A stretch of DNA of 5,600 nt from Aquificaceae bacterium (GTDB taxonomy: Bacteria; Aquificota; Aquificia; Aquificales; Aquificaceae), in the NCBI GenBank assembly GCA_015490215.1, contig WFYH01000143.1, forward strand, positions 1 through 5,600, given 5' to 3'. Numbering within the stretch: the stretch's first letter is position 1; every line of letters begins with the position of its first letter. A program made the translations under genes and the position numbers. The notes beneath the pieces are model-generated. The model saw only the letters and a program-made list of their open reading frames with translations, searched no databases and was not told the DNA's origin. Below, one piece after another: positions 1 to 5,581 of this stretch.

Positions 1-1
1 A

Positions 2-523
2 GCTGTCAGGCTCTTCGGAACGGACTCGGAGGTTTACAAAAACGTAGCCTTTCCAACCCCTTTCGGAGATATAGTCTACAGGCTTTCAAAGAAATTTGCC
101 GTTCCGAGATCTCTGATCTATGCGGTAATGAGGCAGGAGAGCCTCTTTGACTCTCTCGCCCTGTCCCGCTCCGATGCCAAGGGGCTTATGCAACTTATAG
201 ACACTACCGCCAAGTGGCAGGCGGAGAGACTAAGGATAAAAATAAACAACATCTTTGACCCCAAAGAGAACCTTACCCTCGGGGTGGCGTATCTGAGCCA
301 CCTTATAAACTTCTGGAACGGAGACCTCGTAAGAGCCATAGCCTCCTACAATGCGGGACCGGGTGCTGTCAGAAGGTGGCTTGACTTTAAGGACCCCATA
401 CTCTTCATAGAAACTATCCCCTACAGGGAGACGAGGAAGTATACAAAGAGGGTTCTTATGTTCTTTTACATATACCGTGAGCTACTTTCCGAGCCTGCTC
501 CTGACCCACTCCTCAAAGGATAG
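2..523 (+). CDS. slt: Soluble lytic murein transglycosylase, C-terminal catalytic domain (5'-partial)
   Basis: The reading frame is open from base 2 to the TAG at 521-523 (173 residues), and the start lies left of the window. It encodes the goose-lysozyme-like SLT domain, which cleaves the MurNAc-GlcNAc bond of peptidoglycan in the periplasm to give 1,6-anhydro-MurNAc ends. Landmarks in order are FPTPFGDIV (fragment residues 17-25, the typical lead-in of the Slt70 C-domain); MRQES (43-47), whose Glu at bases 137-139 is the expected catalytic acid/base; GLMQL (61-65); NLTLGVAYL (90-98); SYNAGPG (115-121); and IPYRETRKY (139-147). The lead-in and the IPYRETR tail are typical of the Slt/YjbJ-type large family rather than of MltC or EmtA. 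The missing N-terminal part probably holds a signal peptide and an alpha-superhelical domain. The last 42 bp overlap the 3' end of trmD on the other strand. The family call is secure; the symbol is by analogy. Confidence 0.93.
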   Translation, partial: AVRLFGTDSEVYKNVAFPTPFGDIVYRLSKKFAVPRSLIYAVMRQESLFDSLALSRSDAKGLMQLIDTTAKWQAERLRIKINNIFDPKENLTLGVAYLSHLINFWNGDLVRAIASYNAGPGAVRRWLDFKDPILFIETIPYRETRKYTKRVLMFFYIYRELLSEPAPDPLLKG

Positions 524-1240
524 ACCCTTTCTTAGAGCCTCTAGGATTTCCCTTTCGGTGTCGGTTAGATCCTTCGGCACAAGGTCGGGTCTCTTTTTTA
601 GGGTGTTTTCTATCCTGTGCCATAATTTCCAAAGCTCTATGATCCTGTGGTTTCCCGAAAGGAGAACTTCGGGAACCTCTTTCCCCTCAAAGATCCTCGG
701 ACGTGTATAAACCGGAGCGCCCAGCCACCTACCGCCGAAGGAGTCCTCTTCCAAGCTCTTAGGTTCACTCAAAACACCGGGAAGGGTTCTTACTACCGCA
801 TCTATAAGGCACAGGGCCACAAGCTCCCCTCCACTCAGTATAAAGTCCCCGAGGGATACCTCAAGGTCAACTAAATCCTTCACCCTTTCGTCTACCCCCT
901 CGTATCTTCCGCAGATGATGGCTATCCTTTCTTTTTGAGCTAAGGACCTTATCAGCTCCTGATCTATCTTTTTCCCCCAAGGCTCGGTTATGAGGGTGAA
1001 AGGCTTCCCGAAATTTTCCTCCACATACCTGTAAGCTCCGTATATGGGTTCGGGCTTTAAGACCATCCCCGGAAGACCGCCGTAGGCTTCATCGTCCACC
1101 TGTCCTTTCGGTGCAAACTCCCTGAGGTCAACCGCATGAACCCTTGCCTTATCCTTCTTGATCGCTTGGCGCACAATCCCGTAACGGGTGTAGCAGGTTA
1201 CTATTTCGGGGAATATGGTAAAGACAAAGAACTTAATCAT
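482..1240 (-). CDS. trmD: tRNA (guanine-N1-)-methyltransferase TrmD
   Basis: The 252-residue product is of usual TrmD length. TrmD is a SPOUT (trefoil-knot) enzyme that uses SAM to make m1G37, next to the anticodon of tRNAs such as those for Leu, Pro and Arg, which prevents +1 frameshifting. Visible motifs are the N-terminal FTIFPEIV (7-14); VDDEAYGGLPGM (48-59); the knot/SAM-binding CGRYEGVDERV (110-120) and SLGDFILSGGE (129-139); LIDAVVRTLPGVL (145-157); EEDSF (164-168); and YTRP...VPEVLLSGNH (178-198). R151 and D166 match the catalytic Arg154 and Asp169 of E. coli TrmD by motif alignment. The ATG overlaps the recombinase stop by one base (TAATG) and has no strong Shine-Dalgarno of its own, so translation is probably coupled. 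The common rpsP-rimM-trmD-rplS neighbourhood is absent here. The 3' end converges on the transglycosylase gene. Confidence 0.97.
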   Translation of the reverse strand: MIKFFVFTIFPEIVTCYTRYGIVRQAIKKDKARVHAVDLREFAPKGQVDDEAYGGLPGMVLKPEPIYGAYRYVEENFGKPFTLITEPWGKKIDQELIRSLAQKERIAIICGRYEGVDERVKDLVDLEVSLGDFILSGGELVALCLIDAVVRTLPGVLSEPKSLEEDSFGGRWLGAPVYTRPRIFEGKEVPEVLLSGNHRIIELWKLWHRIENTLKKRPDLVPKDLTDTEREILEALRKGLSFEEWVRSRLGK

Positions 1241-2103
1241 TATCTTAAGAAGGCTTCCACAAGTTCCTGCGCCCTCTTTTGGGAAAACTTATAGTAGGTT
1301 TCTATGGTGGTCTTTATGTTTGAGTGCCCCGCAAACTCCTTAACCACTTCTACGGGAAACCCGCTGTTTACAAGGTTGGTTATGTAAGTGTGTCTGAAGC
1401 TGTGGACGCTGAAGCGTATTCCTAACCTTTTGGAAAGCCTGTCGGTGTAAACCTGAAGGACTCCCCTCTTCACGGAAAAGTTCTCTTCGTAGTTTTCTAT
1501 CCACCTGAGGAGCTTCTCGGTTACCCTGAAGGTCTCTTCCCTGTCCGAGCCGAGAACGGGAGCAAGTCTACCCTTGTTCCTCTTGGTCATCTCAGGTTCA
1601 AGTCTTATCCACAGGACACCGCTCTTGTCAAGGTAGAAGTTCTTCCGAGAGAGTTTTTCAAACTCCCCCAGCCTTATACCGCTGTAGAGGAACAGAGAAT
1701 ATATTTTCTCGTATTTCTTCCCCCTTACCGCCTCAAAGATCCTCTTTACCTCTTCTTTGGTGAGGGCTTTGGGGTAGGTGTGTCCCCTCTTGGCGTTAAG
1801 CTCTTCCCTGATCTCCTCTATGGCACTCTCTATATCCGAAAACTGCTCTTTACCTATATACTCCCTGCGGGCGAGAAACTTAAAGAAGTGTTTGATTGCG
1901 GACAAGTGGGCAAGGAGCGAAGAAGTGCTGAGATCCGTCTCGTCAACGTATTTGAAGATGTTTGCCCCGGTTATCTTAAGGAGGTCTTCCTCGTTCAGAG
2001 AAAGGGTGTTTAAAAAATTAACAACATGCCTCAGATAGGCTTCGGTGGTCCTTTCGCTCTTGGTTTTTGAAAGGTTCTTCCTCCAAAGCTCAAGAACCTC
2101 CAT
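1240..2103 (-). CDS. Xer-like tyrosine recombinase (phage-integrase family)
   Basis: The 287-residue product is slightly shorter than typical XerC/XerD (about 295-305). Residues 1-85 form the alpha-helical SAM-like core-binding domain (TEAYLRHVVNFLNTL; LSAIKHFFKFL), and residues 110-287 form the catalytic domain. The active-site set is complete: R144 in SGIRLGE, K174 or K177 in TKRNKGR, H234 and R237 in HSFRH, H260 in GHSNIKTT, and the nucleophile Y270 (Y271 next to it). This chemistry cuts and rejoins DNA through a 3'-phosphotyrosine. The operonic link with trmD suggests a resident chromosomal gene, possibly the dimer-resolving Xer enzyme, but the TTIETYY tail also resembles integrases, so XerC, XerD or XerA cannot be assigned. 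The ATG at 2103 is the only good start. A GGGGAGG lies 17 nt upstream, too far for an ideal RBS, so translation may be weak or leaderless-like. Confidence 0.93.
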   Translation of the reverse strand: MEVLELWRKNLSKTKSERTTEAYLRHVVNFLNTLSLNEEDLLKITGANIFKYVDETDLSTSSLLAHLSAIKHFFKFLARREYIGKEQFSDIESAIEEIREELNAKRGHTYPKALTKEEVKRIFEAVRGKKYEKIYSLFLYSGIRLGEFEKLSRKNFYLDKSGVLWIRLEPEMTKRNKGRLAPVLGSDREETFRVTEKLLRWIENYEENFSVKRGVLQVYTDRLSKRLGIRFSVHSFRHTYITNLVNSGFPVEVVKEFAGHSNIKTTIETYYKFSQKRAQELVEAFLR

Positions 2104-2143
2104 GGAAAATAATTTAACAACCTCCCCACCCCGAAAAAAGGAC

Positions 2144-2172
2144 TTGCATCTGCTGTTATTCTGTGTTATTTT
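2144..2172 (+). promoter_or_regulatory. Predicted sigma70-type promoter for the leader ORF and copper receptor
   Basis: A TTGCAT -35-like box (2144-2149) and an extended -10 TGTTATTTT (2164-2172) are separated by 17 bp counted to TATTTT (2167-2172). The hexamers are only 3/6 and 4/6 matches to consensus; the TG dinucleotide before the -10 strengthens the call. Initiation would fall near 2179-2180, giving a leader of about 100 nt before the receptor. The spacer and -10 also contain two 10-bp imperfect tandem units (2151-2160 and 2161-2170), both ending in GTTATT, one helical turn apart, a possible regulator contact. Confidence 0.45.
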
Positions 2173-2175
2173 TAA

Positions 2176-2187
2176 GTTAAATTTAAC
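2176..2187. promoter_or_regulatory. Perfect 12-bp palindrome at the predicted transcription start (candidate operator)
   Basis: GTTAAATTTAAC is exactly self-complementary and covers the predicted +1 of the receptor transcript, a normal place for a repressor operator. Its right half AATTTAAC occurs again at 2111-2118, just before the divergent recombinase start, so one regulator could touch both ends of the intergenic region. It does not match a Fur or CopY consensus that I know, and AT-rich palindromes can arise by chance. Confidence 0.35.
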
Positions 2188-2198
2188 GGAGTTTTAAC

Positions 2199-2282
2199 AT
2201 GAAGCCTAAGCCTCCCTTCTGTCTGTCACCTCCCCTCCCGCTTCGGGAGGGCTTTAAAAACTTAGGAGGTGAAAAACCATGA
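2199..2282 (+). CDS. Putative proline-rich leader peptide (27 aa) upstream of the copper receptor
   Basis: A short ORF starts at ATG 2199 with a good Shine-Dalgarno GGAG (2188-2191) seven bases before it. It runs 27 codons to TGA 2280-2282. That stop overlaps the receptor start as ATGA, the classic arrangement for coupled translation. The peptide starts MKPKPPFCLS, has prolines at 3, 5, 6, 11, 12, 14 and 27, a single Cys at 8, and no membrane segment or signal peptide. Codons 11-14 (PPLP, 2229-2240) are the same bases as the 5' arm of the leader hairpin and part of the sequence able to pair with the receptor RBS. A role as a regulatory leader peptide is an inference. Copper-responsive upstream ORFs of CutF/CruR type are known from proteobacteria, but they carry paired cysteines, which this one lacks. 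It could be a chance ORF. Confidence 0.4.
   Translation: MKPKPPFCLSPPLPLREGFKNLGGEKP
2226..2272 (+). promoter_or_regulatory. Leader RNA structure able to sequester the receptor Shine-Dalgarno
   Basis: TCACCTCC (2226-2233) is exactly complementary to GGAGGTGA (2265-2272), which contains the receptor's Shine-Dalgarno core. Between them sits a perfect GC-rich hairpin, CCCTCCCG (2233-2240) with CGGGAGGG (2244-2251) around a 3-nt CTT loop. Base 2233 can be used by only one of the two stems. A competing pairing exists: CCTAAG (2205-2210) with CTTAGG (2261-2266). The two outer pairings share bases 2265-2266 and so are partly exclusive. The elements fit an RBS on/off switch; no known riboswitch class is recognised. 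Confidence 0.5.
2264..2271 (+). promoter_or_regulatory. Strong ribosome binding site of the copper receptor
   Basis: AGGAGGTG is a near-perfect anti-16S match, with seven bases (2272-2278) before the ATG at 2279. It fixes the receptor start and makes upstream alternatives unnecessary. It lies inside the last codons of the putative leader ORF and inside the predicted sequestering stem. Confidence 0.85.
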
Positions 2283-4261
2283 AAAAGCTCCTTTTGGTTC
2301 TCGCTCCCCTCTCGCTGTCCGCCTCTCAAGAAATTCTTCTTGAAGAGGTAGAGGTAAAGGCAAAGAGGGAAATTTACACGGAAAATCAGGTGAGGGAGAG
2401 CTTTTCGGAAGATCCCGGCGAAGCCCTATCCCAGATGGAAGGGGTATGGAAGCTCAGAAAGGGCGGAATAGCCAACGACGTTGTGATAAGGGGCTTTTCC
2501 CCGAAGAATGTAACCATCCTCTTTGATGATGTGCGCATTTACGGAGCCTGCCCCAACCGTATGGACCCGCCTATATTCCACATAGACTTTGCGGAGGTAA
2601 AGAGCATAGAAGTTGTTAAGGGTGCCTTTGACGTGAGGAACTACGGAAGCCTCGGCGGGACTGTCAACATCAAAACCGAGGAACCCAAAATGGGCTTTCA
2701 CGGAAAGATAAACGTCGGTGTGGGATCCTTTTCTTACTTTAACCCCTCCCTGAGACTCTCTTATGGAACCCCCTCCTTCTCTATCTTGGGAGGTTACTCC
2801 TACAGATACTCCAAACCTTACAAGACAGGCGAAGGGAAGAGATTTACCGAATACCCCACGGGACCCGACGCCTACAAAGACGAATGGAAGGACTCCACCG
2901 CCTACAGGATAAACACCTTTTGGGGAAAGTTAGGCTTTAAAGTCTCAAGGGATCTCAAGGTTAAGCTCTCTTATACAGGTCAAAGGGCAAGGGATGTTCT
3001 GTATCCCTACCTGAAGATGGACTCCCCTAAGGACGATGCTGACAGGCTCTTGGTAAACCTCTCCTCCAAGGGGTTTGAGGTTTCCCTCTACTACACCTTC
3101 GTGGACCACGACATGGACAATACCAAAAGGGTCTCAACTATGTTCATGAGGACCTTGGCGGAGTCCAAAACCTACGGGGTAAAAGCCCTCTACAGACTAA
3201 AACCCTTCATAATCGGGCTGGACGCCTTCCGCTGGAACTGGGATGCAACCACCACCTTGGGAACGAGAACTCAAAACACCATCCCCGACGTTGACCTTAC
3301 CAATGTGGGCATCTTCGGTGAAGTCAAAAAGAAACTCTCAAAAAGCCTGAAGTTCGTAGGCGGTCTAAGGGTAGACACAACCGAAACCTCTGCAGATGAG
3401 GGCAAGGCGAACACAGATCTTTACTGGGCTTACCATTCTACAAGGGATACCTCCGAGAGGGATACCTACCCTTCGGGCAACCTTCAGCTCTTTTACAGCC
3501 CTTTCAAAGGGTTAGAGATGTTTGCGGGGGTGGGCTACTCGGTCAGGGTCCCCGACGCTCAGGAAAGGTATTTCGCCTTGGACAGACCCATGACCAAACC
3601 CGACTGGGTGGGCAATCCCAATCTAAAGCCCTCTAAGAATACGGAGTTTGATCTCGGTCTATCTTGGAAGGGGGGACTTCTCAACGCTCAGGTGACCCTC
3701 TTTTACAGCTTCGTCAAAGACTACATAACGGTTCATGAAAAGGACCTTGAAAACTCAGTAACTCTCTGGGGTAGCGCTACAAAGGCGAAGTCTTATGCCA
3801 ACGTTGACGCCACCTTCTTCGGCGGGGAGGCTTCCGCCACCTTAGCCCTTACCCAGACCCTCTTCCTTGAGGGAGGTCTCTCCTACGTGAGGGGTAAAAA
3901 GGATACGAACCCCGCCTTGAACATAAACGACGAAGATGTTGCGGAGGTTCCCCCGCTGAAGGGAAGGCTCGCCCTCAGATACGACACGGGCACCTACTTC
4001 GCTCAGGTGGAAACCTTGGCGCAAGCTACCCAAAACAAGGTGGACAGCGACCTCGGAGAGGAAAAGACCTCAGGGTGGGCTATAGTCAACCTAAAAGCTG
4101 GCGGTGAGTATAAGAACTTCAAGCTCATAGCGGGGGTTGAGAACCTCTTTGACAAGTTCTACTACGAACACCTCTCCTACTTGCGGGATCCCTTCGCCAC
4201 GGGCACCAAGATCCCCGAGCCGGGAAGGAGCTTTTACCTGAACGTGAGCTATGTTTTTTAG
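2279..4261 (+). CDS. oprC: TonB-dependent outer-membrane copper receptor, OprC/NosA family
   Basis: The 660-residue product is a somewhat short member of a family usually about 690-720 long. A short signal peptide (KK at 2-3, hydrophobic to about 14, likely cleavage after SAS at 14-16) is followed by a TonB-box-like EEVEVKA (22-28). The plug domain covers about 36-135 (VVIRGFSPKNVTILFDDVR; EVVKGAFDVRNYGSLGGTVNI), and a 22-strand beta-barrel the rest, ending in a terminal Phe (SYVF). Residues 90-98 read ACPNRMDPP, the hallmark of OprC/NosA, giving CxxxM (C91, M95). HDM at 277-279 within DHDMDN supplies the matching HxM. In OprC these four residues bind copper, so uptake of copper into the periplasm, powered by TonB-ExbBD, is expected. 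Copper would serve cytochrome oxidase or nitrous oxide reductase, neither of which is in the window. No tonB or metallochaperone gene is adjacent. The symbol is by family. Confidence 0.93.
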   Translation: MKKLLLVLAPLSLSASQEILLEEVEVKAKREIYTENQVRESFSEDPGEALSQMEGVWKLRKGGIANDVVIRGFSPKNVTILFDDVRIYGACPNRMDPPIFHIDFAEVKSIEVVKGAFDVRNYGSLGGTVNIKTEEPKMGFHGKINVGVGSFSYFNPSLRLSYGTPSFSILGGYSYRYSKPYKTGEGKRFTEYPTGPDAYKDEWKDSTAYRINTFWGKLGFKVSRDLKVKLSYTGQRARDVLYPYLKMDSPKDDADRLLVNLSSKGFEVSLYYTFVDHDMDNTKRVSTMFMRTLAESKTYGVKALYRLKPFIIGLDAFRWNWDATTTLGTRTQNTIPDVDLTNVGIFGEVKKKLSKSLKFVGGLRVDTTETSADEGKANTDLYWAYHSTRDTSERDTYPSGNLQLFYSPFKGLEMFAGVGYSVRVPDAQERYFALDRPMTKPDWVGNPNLKPSKNTEFDLGLSWKGGLLNAQVTLFYSFVKDYITVHEKDLENSVTLWGSATKAKSYANVDATFFGGEASATLALTQTLFLEGGLSYVRGKKDTNPALNINDEDVAEVPPLKGRLALRYDTGTYFAQVETLAQATQNKVDSDLGEEKTSGWAIVNLKAGGEYKNFKLIAGVENLFDKFYYEHLSYLRDPFATGTKIPEPGRSFYLNVSYVF

Positions 4262-5499
4262 GAGATGATATCCTCGTAGCTTTCCCGCTCCCTTATTAAC
4301 CTATAGCTTCCCTTTTCCACCAGCACCTCCGCAGGCTTGGGGCGCACGTTGTAATGGGAAGCCATGGAAAATCCGTAGGCTCCTGCAGATAAAACCGCCA
4401 AGTAGTCGCCCCTTTGGAGCTTTTCTATCCTTCTGTCCCTTGCCAAGAAGTCTCCCGTTTCGCAGATGGGACCTACTACATCGGAAATGATGTATTCATC
4501 GGTCTTCCTCTCCACGGGAACTATGTGGTGGTAGGCGTCGTATATGGAAGGTCTGATCAGGTCGTTCATCCCCGCATCCACTATGAGAAAGTGCTTTATA
4601 CCCTTGTCCTTAACGAACTGGACCTGTGTAAGGAGCACCCCCGCGTTTCCCACTATAGACCTGCCGGGTTCAAGGATTACCTGTGCCTCTGTGTCTTCAA
4701 GGAAAGGTCCTACAGCCCGTGCCAAGTCCTTTGGGGTGGGTTCTTTATCTTCGGGTTTATACTTTATCCCCAAACCTCCCCCTATGTCCAAATACTTTAT
4801 CTCGTATCCTTCCTTCAGCAGGTCCTTGTAAAGACCTACTACCTTTTCAACTGCCTCCTTGTAAGGGGAAACGTCAAGGATCTGGGAACCTATATGGCAG
4901 TGGAGACCCACAACCTCAAGGTTCGGAAGGTCTTTGGCTATTTTGAATTCTTCCCTTGCGGTTTCAAAGTCCACACCGAACTTGCTCTTTTTCATGCCCG
5001 TTGCTATGTAAGGGTGCGTTTTGGGATCCACGTCCGGATTTACTCTTATAGCTATCCTTGCCTTTTTACCGAGGCGACCTGCTATATCGTTTAGGACAAA
5101 AAGCTCCTCTCTTGATTCCACATTAAACATCAGGATCTCTTTATCCACAGCCATCTCAAGCTCGGGGACGGTTTTCCCCACGCCCGCGTAAACTATCTTG
5201 GAAGGCTCTATTCCTCCCTTCAGAGCCGCCACAAGCTCTCCCCCCGAGACTATATCCGCCCCGGCTCCCTCCTGAGCGGCAACGCTTATTATGTGGGGAT
5301 TGAAGTTCGCCTTTACCGCATAGCAGACCAAAGCCCCCGGAAAGGCTTTTTGATATCCCTTTATCCTGTCCCTTATGTAAGAAGCACTGTAAACGTAAAG
5401 GGGCGTTCCGAACTCTTGGGCGAGCTTCTTCAGAGAAATACCTTCAAGATAGAGTTCGCCGTTTTTCTCCTCAAGGTATGGGTTGTATTCCTTTAACAT
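4258..5499 (-). CDS. lysA: Diaminopimelate decarboxylase
   Basis: The 413-residue product is full length for LysA, the PLP enzyme (fold type III, alanine-racemase-like barrel plus C-terminal beta domain) that turns meso-diaminopimelate into L-lysine and CO2 in the cytoplasm as the last step of the DAP pathway. Motifs are YAVKAN (60-65), with K63 the Schiff-base lysine; HIGSQ (202-206), stacking on the PLP ring; LDIGGGLG (237-244) and EPGRS (277-281), holding the phosphate; MNDLIRP (311-317); and CETGDFLA (346-353), whose Cys346 is the substrate-side cysteine contributed across the dimer. GAYGFSM (373-379) holds Y375. CETGDFLA and MNDLIRP favour DAP over ornithine or carboxynorspermidine decarboxylase. 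The ATG at 5499 has GGAGG six bases upstream (5506-5510). The 3' end overlaps the receptor gene by 4 bp. No frameshift or missing key residue is seen. Confidence 0.97.
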   Translation of the reverse strand: MLKEYNPYLEEKNGELYLEGISLKKLAQEFGTPLYVYSASYIRDRIKGYQKAFPGALVCYAVKANFNPHIISVAAQEGAGADIVSGGELVAALKGGIEPSKIVYAGVGKTVPELEMAVDKEILMFNVESREELFVLNDIAGRLGKKARIAIRVNPDVDPKTHPYIATGMKKSKFGVDFETAREEFKIAKDLPNLEVVGLHCHIGSQILDVSPYKEAVEKVVGLYKDLLKEGYEIKYLDIGGGLGIKYKPEDKEPTPKDLARAVGPFLEDTEAQVILEPGRSIVGNAGVLLTQVQFVKDKGIKHFLIVDAGMNDLIRPSIYDAYHHIVPVERKTDEYIISDVVGPICETGDFLARDRRIEKLQRGDYLAVLSAGAYGFSMASHYNVRPKPAEVLVEKGSYRLIRERESYEDIIS

Positions 5500-5505
5500 C
5501 CTCTT

Positions 5506-5510
5506 CCTCC
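5506..5510 (-). promoter_or_regulatory. Ribosome binding site of lysA
   Basis: On the minus strand GGAGG lies six bases before the ATG that begins at 5499, supporting this start over internal ones. Confidence 0.8.
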
Positions 5511-5527
5511 GCTGTAAAGAGTTAATT

Positions 5528-5556
5528 AGTATAACCCGAGTTTTCTGCTTGAAATA
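5528..5556 (-). promoter_or_regulatory. Predicted lysA promoter
   Basis: Reading the minus strand, TATACT (5533 down to 5528) is a 5/6 match to the -10 consensus and would start transcription near 5521, about 20 nt before the lysA ATG. Seventeen bases upstream is TATTTC (5556-5551), a poor -35, so the promoter may need an activator or rely mainly on its -10. The inverted repeat at 5556-5581 abuts the -35 position. Confidence 0.45.
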
Positions 5557-5576
5557 TGTTATGAAGCGTTTATCAT
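5549..5576 (+). promoter_or_regulatory. Predicted outward promoter for a gene beyond the right edge
   Basis: TTGAAA (5549-5554, 5/6 to consensus) and TATCAT (5571-5576, 5/6) are spaced by 16 bp on the plus strand, the best promoter match in the window. Transcription would begin near 5583 and leave the window, divergent from lysA. The controlled gene is not visible. An ATG at 5584-5586 has no RBS before it and would be at the transcript's first bases. Confidence 0.5.
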
Positions 5577-5581
5577 AACAT
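5556..5581. repeat. Inverted repeat with 9-bp perfect arms (candidate operator)
   Basis: ATGTTATGA (5556-5564) and TCATAACAT (5573-5581) are exact reverse complements separated by 8 bp, a 26-bp two-fold symmetric site. It covers the spacer and -10 of the outward promoter and touches the -35 position of the lysA promoter, so a dimeric regulator bound here could repress the outward gene and affect lysA. I cannot assign the regulator family. Confidence 0.6.

Noticed and set aside
718..748. Possible loss of the TrmD catalytic Asp (Gly174 where many family members have Asp or Glu before PxYTRP)
   Set aside because: Counting in E. coli TrmD places catalytic Asp169 in the EDSF motif, which is intact here as D166. 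The changed position is not the catalytic one.
2233..2255. GC-rich hairpin as a rho-independent terminator
   Set aside because: It is followed by only three Ts and then As, and lies just upstream of an RBS. An attenuation role is possible, but RBS masking fits better.
2176..2278. Cobalamin, fluoride, NiCo or other known riboswitch upstream of the TonB receptor
   Set aside because: The leader of about 100 nt is too short for cobalamin, and I found none of the conserved motifs of those classes. The receptor motifs point to copper.
4254..4259. Run of six Ts at the end of the receptor gene as a terminator tail
   Set aside because: No stable hairpin precedes it, and the Ts encode the final Val-Phe and part of the stop.
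4414..5094. Long open frame of 226 codons on the plus strand inside lysA
   Set aside because: It is antisense to a clearly conserved LysA, has no recognisable motif and no RBS, and the codon bias of the true gene explains the lack of stops.
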